Source: Treponema sp. (GTDB lineage: Bacteria; Spirochaetota; Spirochaetia; Treponematales; Breznakiellaceae). Taken from it: a DNA stretch of 6,847 nt. The position numbers and the translations under genes were made by a program. The stretch is taken from positions 1-6,847 of the forward strand of contig JAITAN010000151.1 in NCBI GenBank assembly GCA_031284105.1, in the 5' to 3' direction. Shown here one piece after another: positions 1-5,848 of this stretch; positions within the stretch are counted from its first letter, which is position 1; each line of letters starts with the position of its first letter. The notes beneath the pieces were generated by a model that searched no databases, was not told where the DNA came from, and worked only from the letters and a program-made list of their open reading frames with translations.

Positions 1-27
1 TTTCATGACCGTCAAACCGTTTTTCAC
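1..27 (-). CDS. possible 5' end of a gene leaving the window on the left
   Basis: A GTG codon at 27-25 opens a minus-strand frame of nine codons (MKNGLTVMK) that continues past the window edge. An AGGAG ribosome-binding-like sequence lies at 44-40, 12 bases before the GTG, which is rather long. A strong promoter lies just upstream at 64-92. A second start, ATG at 6-4, is possible but has no ribosome-binding sequence. Too little protein is visible to name a product. The call rests only on promoter, binding site and open frame lining up. Confidence 0.35.
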
Positions 28-63
28 TTTTTATCAAAACTCCTAGGGGATATTTTCAGAGAA

Positions 64-92
64 AGTATATGGTTTTTGCGGCTGCTTGTCAA
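64..92 (-). promoter_or_regulatory. sigma70-type promoter reading leftwards
   Basis: On the minus strand TTGACA (92-87) is followed after exactly 17 bases by TATACT (69-64). This is a perfect -35 box and a -10 box one base from consensus (TATAAT). The expected transcript start is near position 57. It points away from the operon at 427-5045, towards the partial frame at the left edge, so that gene is probably a separate transcription unit. Confidence 0.65.
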
Positions 93-426
93 GTTGTTTT
101 TCAGATATTTTTCAAAAAATAATGCTGTGGCTACCCTTTTTTTTATCCATAATGCGGACTTTTATAATAATGAAACATCAGAAACCTTATTCTTGTTTAT
201 TTTATCGCTCTCGTCCCTTTCAGCTATCGCTTTTTTGATCTCCTCACGGGAAAGAAAGGAATAGAGCGATAGCGTTTGCAAGGGAAAGGATAGGGCGTTG
301 CAGGTATGCCTGCGAAGGAACGAGGGAGCCGCGTCAAAAAAACGCCGCCGCTTCGGGGACAATGCCCGCCGCTTCCCCGCCTGCGCGCTCTTTTTTATAC
401 TGTGGAGCCGGCGTCAGAAATCGCGA
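93..426. other. intergenic region without a supported gene
   Basis: This stretch between the GH3 stop and the leftward promoter holds no convincing coding sequence; the short open frames lack ribosome-binding sites and recognisable composition. Its left half (93-210) is AT-rich. It contains overlapping inverted repeats (203-273), a small hairpin sequence (300-313), and a 10-base direct repeat CCGCCGCTTC at 345-354 and 366-375. A run of seven T on the minus strand (342-336) follows a GC-rich segment, but no good stem precedes it, so I do not call a terminator for the operon. Confidence 0.5.
203..273. repeat. three-arm inverted repeat with alternative pairings
   Basis: GCTATCGCT at 223-231 is perfectly complementary to AGCGATAGC at 265-273. 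TATCGCTCT at 203-211 is perfectly complementary to AGAGCGATA at 263-271. The arm at 263-273 can therefore pair with either of two partners, 9 base pairs each, with loops of 33 and 51 bases. It lies downstream of the GH3 stop on the minus strand. Neither pairing is followed by a T run in the right direction, so it is recorded as structure only. Confidence 0.45.
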
Positions 427-1701
427 TTACTGCGCCTTGTTTACCAGTCCAAATCGTATTTTCTGAACCACGATCCGCTCTGCCGCTTCTTCAAACCTGC
501 CCCTGCCCGCGCTTTTAATCGCCGCAAGTATGGCGTTATGGGTGGAAACAAGCGTGGACGGCCACGCCATTACCATATCGACGCCCGCATTGAGCGCGGC
601 TATTACCGCGTCTTCCGCTTGTATGCCGGAAGACGCGACCGCTCCCATGGAAAAGTCATCGGCTACGGCTATACCGGTAAAGCCGAGTTCCCCGCGCAGC
701 CAATCGTTTACAATAAGCGGAGAAAGGCTTGCATTATGCTTCCCGTCCCGCGCCTGCACGACAACGTGCGACACCATGATCGCGGCCGGACGCATAGTAC
801 GGATAAGTCCGGCAAAGGGTTTGACCATGTAATCAAGGGTTTGCCTATCGGCCGTAAGTACCGGCAGGGCCTTATGCGGATCCGCATACGCATTTCCCGG
901 AAAATGTTTTACCACACAGGTAACGCCCGCCCGTTCCATACCGCGGATAAAAGCCGCGCACGCGGCTTCCACAAAAACAGGATTCGGTCCGTAAGAACGG
1001 GTATCAAGAAACTGCATGTTTTCATTGTTAAGAATCTCCGCAATGGGCGCAAAATTCATGGTGATACCCAAGTCATGTATCTCCACTCCGGATCGAAAGG
1101 CGTGATACTCAACTTCTTCCAATGCCTGTTTCCAATCCACGGCAAGCGTCCGGTACCAATACGATTCGGCTGAAGGCAGCCGTTTTGCCCCGGGACCAAA
1201 ACGGTGAACGCGCCCGCCCTCGTGATCCACCGCAAGAAACGGCGCCGCGCTTTTTTCAGCGACCGCCTCCGTACAATCCTTCAAAAAGGAACGGATCGTA
1301 TCCTTATCCGCATCAAGATTGTACGAGAACAGCATGATTGCGCCCGGCGGGCTGTTTTGCAACAGTTTTTTCATTCCGGCGGCTAAATACATATTTCCAT
1401 CAACCCCCGTAATGATCATCTGGGCCGCAAGCGTAGAGTCATCCATCGCGGACACAATCGCCTTCGCCTGTTGATGATATGCAGCCATCTCTACCGGTCG
1501 AGCGGGTTCGGCTTCCTCCCGTTTTGGTTCGGCCTCCGAAACGGCTTCCGTTGCAGCCGGTACATCCAACGGCAACGCCGCCGTACCGGTTGCATTACCG
1601 CCGGACAAAACCGGTTGCAACGCCGCCGGCGTTGCCGCAATCTCCGTTTTCTCACAACCGGCAAGAACCAGCGCGGACAACGCCAGACACAGTATTTTCA
1701 A
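427..1701 (-). CDS. glycoside hydrolase family 3 lipoprotein, NagZ-like beta-N-acetylhexosaminidase
   Basis: Probable envelope-anchored GH3 enzyme removing terminal beta-linked N-acetylhexosamine, for example in peptidoglycan turnover. I choose the TTG at 1701 (424 residues): it overlaps the upstream stop in TTGA and gives a compact lipoprotein signal, MKILCLALSALVLAGC, with lipid-bearing Cys16. A GTG at 1737 would add 12 residues. Residues about 17-70 are an Ala/Pro/Glu-rich linker, followed by one GH3 barrel. Visible motifs are VDHEGGRV (about 158-165), KHFPG (265-269), an Asp-Pro-His dyad (274-276) matching the NagZ acid/base Asp-x-His pair, and ADDFSMGA with the likely nucleophile Asp348. 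The loop between KHFPG and the dyad is shorter than the usual HGDT-containing form. There is no C-terminal second GH3 domain. It is the last gene of the operon. Family is secure; exact substrate is inferred. Confidence 0.88.
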   Translation of the reverse strand: MKILCLALSALVLAGCEKTEIAATPAALQPVLSGGNATGTAALPLDVPAATEAVSEAEPKREEAEPARPVEMAAYHQQAKAIVSAMDDSTLAAQMIITGVDGNMYLAAGMKKLLQNSPPGAIMLFSYNLDADKDTIRSFLKDCTEAVAEKSAAPFLAVDHEGGRVHRFGPGAKRLPSAESYWYRTLAVDWKQALEEVEYHAFRSGVEIHDLGITMNFAPIAEILNNENMQFLDTRSYGPNPVFVEAACAAFIRGMERAGVTCVVKHFPGNAYADPHKALPVLTADRQTLDYMVKPFAGLIRTMRPAAIMVSHVVVQARDGKHNASLSPLIVNDWLRGELGFTGIAVADDFSMGAVASSGIQAEDAVIAALNAGVDMVMAWPSTLVSTHNAILAAIKSAGRGRFEEAAERIVVQKIRFGLVNKAQ

Positions 1702-2333
1702 TCGCCGCCCCGTAAATTCCGCGCCAGTTCCTTCCACACCAGTTTGTCTTTTTCAGAAAGCCGCGCAAATTCCGCGCCTCTTCCGTAAGCGGACAATTCG
1801 ATGAATCGGCTTGTTCTCCGCAGAAGCTCTTCAAACTTGGTTTCATGGAATGAAGTAAGCCATCTGGGAACGCTTTTTGAGACTTCAAGCAGCTTCGCAT
1901 AATGAGGCGCGCAGAAGCCTTCGGACGCGGTGAAAAATTGCTGTACCGCCTTTCCATTCTCCCCGCCGTCGGCCTGAACCAGAAAGGTTAGGTACTCTTT
2001 CTCAATACGTTCACGCTCAACGCATACCGGACACCTTCCCTTTGGTTTCCACGCTCTCCGTTTACCAAACGCCGCAATCCGATCTTCGAGGATATCGCGG
2101 CTCAGAATCGCAACGGCGAGTCCATCACGGAACGAGTCGAGTTTTTGCGAATGAGCGGAACAAAACCCTCCCGCTTCCCTGAATTCTTTTCTGAAGACCC
2201 TGTCGGATACATGCTCAAAGAGCATACCGTCAATGTAGCGTTCCGCCCTTTCGCTAATTATAGTACAGAGCGGGCAGCCCGACTTTGCGCAGGCTTTTTC
2301 TAGTTCAATGAAATTGATATGCTTATCCACCAA
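1698..2333 (-). CDS. DUF6062-type protein with paired CxxC/CxxH motifs
   Basis: A 211-residue, probably cytoplasmic protein with no signal peptide or membrane segment. It has two similar halves, each with a CPxC motif followed by a GFCxxH motif: Cys20/Cys23 with Cys58/His61, and Cys101/Cys104 with Cys141/His144. This spacing suggests two metal, probably zinc, sites. The pattern resembles the DUF6062 family common in Firmicutes and spirochaetes, whose function is not known to me. The C-terminal part is charged and helical-looking. The start is TTG at 2333, 9 bases after the rpiA stop; the adjacent GTG at 2330 is equally possible. The stop overlaps the TTG start of the GH3 gene, suggesting translational coupling. 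Family assignment is from motif pattern only. Confidence 0.8.
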   Translation of the reverse strand: MVDKHINFIELEKACAKSGCPLCTIISERAERYIDGMLFEHVSDRVFRKEFREAGGFCSAHSQKLDSFRDGLAVAILSRDILEDRIAAFGKRRAWKPKGRCPVCVERERIEKEYLTFLVQADGGENGKAVQQFFTASEGFCAPHYAKLLEVSKSVPRWLTSFHETKFEELLRRTSRFIELSAYGRGAEFARLSEKDKLVWKELARNLRGGD

Positions 2334-2342
2334 AGATGCGCT

Positions 2343-3053
2343 CTAGTCCCAAATATCCACGGTTCCATCCTCACGCGCTATAAATGCATGGGGACCTTTT
2401 TTAGTGAAAAAGCCGTTCTCCACGACGCCCGGTATGTGATTGATCTGCTCTTCTAAAAGAGCCGGATAAACGAGACCGGCAATGCTCTTAAAGGTAATAT
2501 CCAAAAGAAGATTCCCGTGATCGGTAACAACGGGTCCCGCTTTCCGCACGGCCTCGCGTAAGACGCATTCCGCACCCAGTTTGGCAAGTTCCATACATAC
2601 AAAGACCCGCGATTCAGGGATAATTTCAACCGCTACCGGAAAGGTTCTACCCAGCATATCCACAATCTTTGTCTCGTCAGCAACAATGGCATAGGTTTTC
2701 GATGCGTAAGCTATGAGCTTTTCACGAAACAAAGCGCCGCCGCCGCCTTTTACGCAGAAATGGTCATGATCGATCTGATCCGCCCCGTCGATTGTAAGAT
2801 CGAGGCTGCCGTTTATTTCAGGGGAATTAAGCGAATACAGGGGAATACGCCGTTTCTCACACTCAAGCTCCGTCTGGAAACTCGTGGCTATAGCCTTGAT
2901 GTTGTTTAAGGCGCCTTGTTCCACCAAACCGCCTATATACCGTACCGCGGTGATGGCCGTAGAACCGGTACCAAGACCAAGTTTCATACCGTCCCGCACA
3001 AGCTTATCAACAGCGGCTTTTCCCGCATTTTCTTTCATGGCTTTTCGATCCAT
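2343..3053 (-). CDS. rpiA: ribose-5-phosphate isomerase A
   Basis: Interconverts ribose 5-phosphate and ribulose 5-phosphate in the non-oxidative pentose phosphate pathway, in the cytoplasm. The 236 residues are close to the usual 220-235. Family signatures run in order: phosphate-binding GLGTGST (26-32), DGAD (89-92), KGGGGALFREK (102-112) carrying the catalytic Glu111 and Lys102, VADETK (124-129), TDHGNLLLD (177-185) and PGVVENGFF (208-216). No key residue is missing. The ATG is preceded by a consensus AGGAGG ten bases upstream, which overlaps the aroD-aroE stop codon. It sits third in the operon. Identification is secure. Confidence 0.96.
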   Translation of the reverse strand: MDRKAMKENAGKAAVDKLVRDGMKLGLGTGSTAITAVRYIGGLVEQGALNNIKAIATSFQTELECEKRRIPLYSLNSPEINGSLDLTIDGADQIDHDHFCVKGGGGALFREKLIAYASKTYAIVADETKIVDMLGRTFPVAVEIIPESRVFVCMELAKLGAECVLREAVRKAGPVVTDHGNLLLDITFKSIAGLVYPALLEEQINHIPGVVENGFFTKKGPHAFIAREDGTVDIWD

Positions 3054-3063
3054 AACTAGTGAA

Positions 3064-3069
3064 CCTCCT
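3064..3069 (-). promoter_or_regulatory. ribosome-binding site of rpiA
   Basis: AGGAGG on the minus strand, ten bases before the rpiA ATG. Its first bases form the end of the TAG stop of the upstream aroD-aroE gene, so termination on one gene and initiation on the next occur at nearly the same place. Confidence 0.75.
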
Positions 3070-4573
3070 ATAATTCAATGTTTATATCCGCGGGGAATTT
3101 CTTGCCCATAAAAAACTCATACTGAAATTGAGCCTGTCTGATAAACATATCGTAGCCGTTTAGAGTACGGCAGCCCGCACGGGATGCCCGTTTGATCAAA
3201 GCCGTCTCGGCCGGCTTGTAGATCACATCCATAACCATCTCTTTCCCTGAAAAGGTGTAGAGTTCAAGAGGATCCGCGCCGATATCAGGTTCCATACCAA
3301 CAGAGGTTGTCTGAATGATAATGTCGTCGTATTTGTCGATAAGCGCAATGCCCGCGGGATCAAGCCCGGCCCACTGAAAGCCGAAGGATTCCGCCAAATC
3401 ACGCGCTCGTATAGGCGTCCGATTCAGAATAAGCGCCTTTCCTTTTAAGCAGGAAATCTCCAGCGCAATGGCACGCGCCACGCCTCCGGCTCCGACAATG
3501 GTGATCTTTTTGCCGCTTACGTTCTTCTTTCCGATAAATTGCAGAAAGGAACCCGAAAAGCCCAGCGTATCGGTGTTGAACCCATTCCAACCGCCGTCTT
3601 CCTTGCGCACAATGGTATTACATGCGCCGGTCGAACCCACTTTCTGAGATTTTTCCGCAAGAAAGGAAACTACCGCCTCCTTGTGAGGAATCGTTATCGA
3701 AGCGCCGGAAAGCCTCAAGTCTTGCGCAAGACGTATGAATGATTCCGCGGAAATAGCGGGAAAGGGCAGATACACCGCATTGGTTTTTTCAAGGCTGAAA
3801 ATAGTATTAAAAAAAGCGGGGCTAAACGTTGCCTTGAGCGGGTAACCCGTTATGCCGAAGATGCGGGTTTGGTCGTTGATATTCCTGAAACGGTAAAAGT
3901 CTACTAGTTCTATAGGATCGAGCTGCCCGGATGCGGCTCTTGGCACGTCATATTCGCCTTTTACAGAAGTAAACGTTATCTGAGAGCCGAATTTGTCGGC
4001 CAGAATACGGGAACAAAGTCCAAAATCGCCCATGCAGATAAGTATCTTCTCTATATCCGTTGTTTCCTTTGCGACGCTCATAACGGCGTGCGTCTCTTCC
4101 AGCGAACGGGGCGTTACCGCAACTTTGACGATTTCATCCCCAACGCGCCGCATACGCCGGATTTTACCCGCAAGATCAACATCCACACCGTTCATGTTAT
4201 GACGCGAACGGATGATCCGCGTCCCAAATGTACGGGCCGCCTCCTCAATTCCCGGTATGTTCACATCCTCTTCAAGATCGATATAGGCAAAATTATGCCT
4301 GCGATCCGCTTCGGCGAAAGCCAAGCCTCTCGAAAGCAAGCCGATCCTTGACCCTTCGCCCTCCGAAAACATACCGCCATCTATATCACGGCGTATGGTT
4401 AGTATAGACGGCAGTCCGGCCATTTCAGGAAACTTCCTGATAAAGAACCGCTCGTCCGGCGTAAGATAATCCACCCGTAATTCCACTAGGTCGATATAAT
4501 GCCGGTATTTTTTCAGTATCTGCATATCCCGTTCAAGGGTCTTGCCCGTTAAACAAAGACAGATTTTTGCCAC
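3068..4573 (-). CDS. aroDE: bifunctional 3-dehydroquinate dehydratase (type I) / shikimate 5-dehydrogenase
   Basis: Catalyses two consecutive shikimate pathway steps, 3-dehydroquinate to 3-dehydroshikimate and then NADPH-dependent reduction to shikimate. The chosen GTG at 4573 gives 501 residues starting MAKICLCLTG, with GAGAGG six bases upstream; a longer frame from 4636 would overlap the previous gene. Domain 1 (about 1-220) is type I AroD: ELRVD (31-35), RSRHN with catalytic His125, IVKVAV with Schiff-base Lys150, CMGxxGxxSR ending at Arg189, and GQL with Gln217. Domain 2 (about 236-501) is AroE: GITGYPLKATFSP (240-252), TIPHK with catalytic Lys298, ACNT with Asn319, NTD with Asp335, dinucleotide loop GAGGVARA (361-368), NRT (384-386) and Gln482 near the C terminus. 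The first Ser of the usual SxSP shikimate motif is Thr here. Such fusions are known in chlamydiae, some spirochaetes and plants. Confidence 0.95.
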   Translation of the reverse strand: MAKICLCLTGKTLERDMQILKKYRHYIDLVELRVDYLTPDERFFIRKFPEMAGLPSILTIRRDIDGGMFSEGEGSRIGLLSRGLAFAEADRRHNFAYIDLEEDVNIPGIEEAARTFGTRIIRSRHNMNGVDVDLAGKIRRMRRVGDEIVKVAVTPRSLEETHAVMSVAKETTDIEKILICMGDFGLCSRILADKFGSQITFTSVKGEYDVPRAASGQLDPIELVDFYRFRNINDQTRIFGITGYPLKATFSPAFFNTIFSLEKTNAVYLPFPAISAESFIRLAQDLRLSGASITIPHKEAVVSFLAEKSQKVGSTGACNTIVRKEDGGWNGFNTDTLGFSGSFLQFIGKKNVSGKKITIVGAGGVARAIALEISCLKGKALILNRTPIRARDLAESFGFQWAGLDPAGIALIDKYDDIIIQTTSVGMEPDIGADPLELYTFSGKEMVMDVIYKPAETALIKRASRAGCRTLNGYDMFIRQAQFQYEFFMGKKFPADINIEL

Positions 4574-4579
4574 AACACG

Positions 4580-4585
4580 CCTCTC
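4580..4585 (-). promoter_or_regulatory. ribosome-binding site deciding the aroDE start
   Basis: GAGAGG on the minus strand, six bases before the GTG at 4573. It overlaps the TGA stop of the upstream gene. It supports the GTG start over the longer reading frame, which would begin 53 bases inside the upstream gene. Confidence 0.65.
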
Positions 4586-5045
4586 ACATATCCGACCGAT
4601 AAATAAAAATAGCCTGCGCTTTTCCGGCGCTATCAAAGTTAACCCGCATCATCATTTCCCACGATCCTGAAGGCAGTTCGAAAAGCAGGCTATCAAGAAA
4701 ATCGTATGTTTTTTCCCCTAAGATTTCCCGTACATTCTTACGCATATCTCCTATTTTGACGCCGTATGCAGCCTGTACGCTAACCAGCCACACATGATCC
4801 TCGAATATATAACAATCAAAATCTTGATATGCAAAGACAACATCGTCCTGCCACAGCTCTTGTCCCCGAACCGCGTACACTTTCTGCGGGGCGCCGAATA
4901 CGGCATACAGCTCTTCCAATGCCAGCCCAACTAAATCGACCGGAGTTTCAGGATTCCCAAGGAGAGCCGCGCCGGTTTCTTGCGCTGCTATCGGAGAGAT
5001 GGTAAAGAATAAACACCATCCTGCTAGTATACAATGGTTTTTCAT
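4584..5045 (-). CDS. small secreted protein of unknown function
   Basis: I do not recognise the family. The 153 residues begin with a typical SPase I signal peptide: a short basic start, a hydrophobic stretch from about 5 to 20, and a likely cut near IAAQ (19-22). The mature part, about 130 residues, would be periplasmic or surface-exposed. It has two loosely similar motifs, a hydrophobic helix ending in VFGAPQKVYA (49-58) and IGDMRKNVREILGEK (98-112). Their shape (G-x-helix-LG-x) recalls SmpA/BamE-like folds, but that is only resemblance. Aromatic and acidic residues are frequent in the middle. It is first in the operon, ten bases before aroDE. The ATG at 5045 has no ribosome-binding site, and the promoter lies directly in front of it. 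Confidence 0.75.
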   Translation of the reverse strand: MKNHCILAGWCLFFTISPIAAQETGAALLGNPETPVDLVGLALEELYAVFGAPQKVYAVRGQELWQDDVVFAYQDFDCYIFEDHVWLVSVQAAYGVKIGDMRKNVREILGEKTYDFLDSLLFELPSGSWEMMMRVNFDSAGKAQAIFIYRSDM

Positions 5046-5051
5046 TTTTAT

Positions 5052-5081
5052 ATAATATGATGAGAATATGGTTTATATCAA
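5052..5081 (-). promoter_or_regulatory. probable operon promoter, possibly giving a leaderless mRNA
   Basis: On the minus strand TTGATA (5081-5076) is followed after 18 bases by TATTAT (5057-5052). Only six bases separate the -10 box from the ATG at 5045, so the expected start of transcription falls on or within a base or two of the start codon. No Shine-Dalgarno sequence is visible before that ATG. It would drive the five-gene operon down to 427. Confidence 0.5.
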
Positions 5082-5103
5082 GTAGGAACGCCGGCAGCTA
5101 TGA

Positions 5104-5119
5104 ATAACAAGCTTGTTAT
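5104..5119. repeat. 16-bp perfect palindrome
   Basis: ATAACAAGCTTGTTAT is a perfect palindrome whose right edge abuts or overlaps the left end of the IS3 relic. Its centre lies about 30 bases upstream of the operon -35 box. It could be an operator for a dimeric regulator, or chance sequence in a former coding region, since the frame ATG AAT AAC at 5100 runs through it. Confidence 0.5.
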
Positions 5120-5120
5120 A

Positions 5121-5608
5121 CGGACCATTCCCCGGTTTCGGGAATCGACGTGATTAGGGGGATACGGGTATGATACTATGCTGCGGCGAGGCGTTGATTG
5201 GACTTCCACCGATGTGACGGACGGTAGGTTAAGCGGTGTTGCAATGTGTTAATGCTATCGGGGATTCCCTCCCGTGAAGACGGCCATCGCTTTTTTAGGA
5301 TTTTATTCGTCTCCCTCATGCCGGCAATTTCTTTCCGCAGCCGAGCCGTTTCTTCATCCCGCGCGTTTCCTCTACCGGTGAAAGCTTTCATCGCTCCCGT
5401 TTCATTCCGCTTCATCTCCCGCATCCATCGAGCCGGCATATTCCGGTTTATGCCGAGGTCTTGGTCACGCCCGCTTCCGGTTTGCGTTCCCGGCCGGTTC
5501 CACGGCGCGTTCCTTAAAGCCTTTCGTAAAAACGCTTCTTTCTCCCATGATGTTTCCTTCTTTGATCATGGGCTTACCTTCCTGTCCTTTCAAGCGGGGG
5601 AGGTTCAG
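5121..5608 (-). mobile_element. IS3-family relic, internally deleted
   Basis: About 488 bases instead of the usual 1.2-1.5 kb. The right end, read inward on the minus strand from 5607, is TGAACCTCCCCCGC, a typical IS3-family terminus. The left end, read on the plus strand from 5121, is CGGACCATTCCCCGG, an imperfect match to it. TATA flanks both sides (5117-5120 and 5609-5612), extended to TATACGG if the next three bases are counted. Inside are a broken orfA and, where orfB should be, only about 80 bases (5176-5255) that may be its extreme C terminus. The DDE catalytic domain is absent, so it cannot move by itself. Exact left boundary is uncertain. Confidence 0.6.
5256..5548 (-). pseudogene. 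IS3-family transposase OrfA, frameshifted
   Basis: The protein can be read only by changing frame. ATG at 5548 begins MGERSVFTKGFKERAVE, a typical OrfA start leading into a helix-turn-helix. That frame ends at a TGA near 5467. A second frame continues with DLGINRNMPARW, then the leucine-zipper-like segment DEETARLRKEIAGM and NKILKK. A third frame supplies the expected end, AMAVFTGGNPR, and stops at 5256. The last change falls at AAAAAAG (5296-5290), the classical IS3 slippery heptamer, but the -1 frame closes after 11 codons, so decay is likelier than programmed frameshifting. Length, about 97 codons, is normal for OrfA. Confidence 0.78.
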
Positions 5609-5798
5609 TATACGGTGGTGGTCGGACGGGTCGCGCTCGGAGATCAAGGCACTGGTAGAGGATGTGTTCTACGTTGACAAGCAGGAGAATATCAGCACGA
5701 ACCGAATACCGGGGATGAGGAGGCTTGCCATAAGCGATGAGGAGTGGAGATAGGCGATGCGGGCGGTTACGGACAGCGTGCAGGCGGCAGAGAACATA
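5609..5798 (+). pseudogene. DUF3164-type Mu-like phage gene, C-terminal fragment
   Basis: The translated piece reads IRWWSDGSRSEI, then ALVEDVFYVDKQENIST, RIPGMRRLAI, EEWR, a TAG stop at 5751-5753, and in the same frame AMRAVTDSVQAAE. This resembles the C-terminal half of DUF3164 proteins of Mu-like phages, where the stop position commonly holds Gln, so a CAG to TAG change is plausible. The N-terminal part is missing because the IS3 relic abuts at 5608; codons 5100-5120 (NNKLVI) lie in the same frame once that element is removed and may be a left remainder. The frame runs on into Mor-like sequence. Assigned from remembered family features without a search. Confidence 0.62.
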
Positions 5799-5822
5799 TA
5801 CTTTCCCAAGCGGATCGGACTA

Positions 5823-5848
5823 GTATCCTGACATCATTCAAACTGTGG
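5823..5848 (+). repeat. IS630 left terminal inverted repeat
   Basis: Outer 11 bases GTATCCTGACA are identical to the other end read inward; nine of the next 15 also match. It contains the TGA stop (5834-5836) of the transposase remnant. Confidence 0.8.

Noticed and set aside
76..264. 62-codon plus-strand frame with hydrophobic stretches
   Set aside because: It begins inside the leftward promoter, at a TTG without a ribosome-binding site, and its Phe/Leu/Ser content reflects AT-rich sequence.
336..378. Possible rho-independent terminator for the operon (GC-rich stretch followed by seven T on the minus strand)
   Set aside because: No inverted repeat lies directly before the T run; only a direct repeat CCGCCGCTTC is present.
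298..1173. 291-codon open frame on the plus strand
   Set aside because: It lies entirely opposite and upstream of the secure GH3 gene, is rich in Arg/His/Gly as antisense frames of GC-rich genes often are, and has no ribosome-binding site or recognisable motif.
4574..4636. Longer N terminus for aroDE from 4636
   Set aside because: It would overlap the upstream secreted-protein gene by 53 bases; the GTG at 4573 has a good ribosome-binding site and starts at the conserved AroD beginning.
5126..5147. Hairpin ATTCCC...GGGAAT as a terminator
   Set aside because: Six-base stem with no T run on either strand; it is better explained as part of the IS3 end.
5176..5255. Intact OrfB of the IS3 element
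   Set aside because: Only about 80 bases are available and no DDE motif is present; at most the extreme C terminus (for example SNQRLAA) may survive.
5246..5677. 143-codon plus-strand frame
   Set aside because: It is antisense to the IS3 OrfA remnant and runs across the element border into the phage fragment; no motif supports it.
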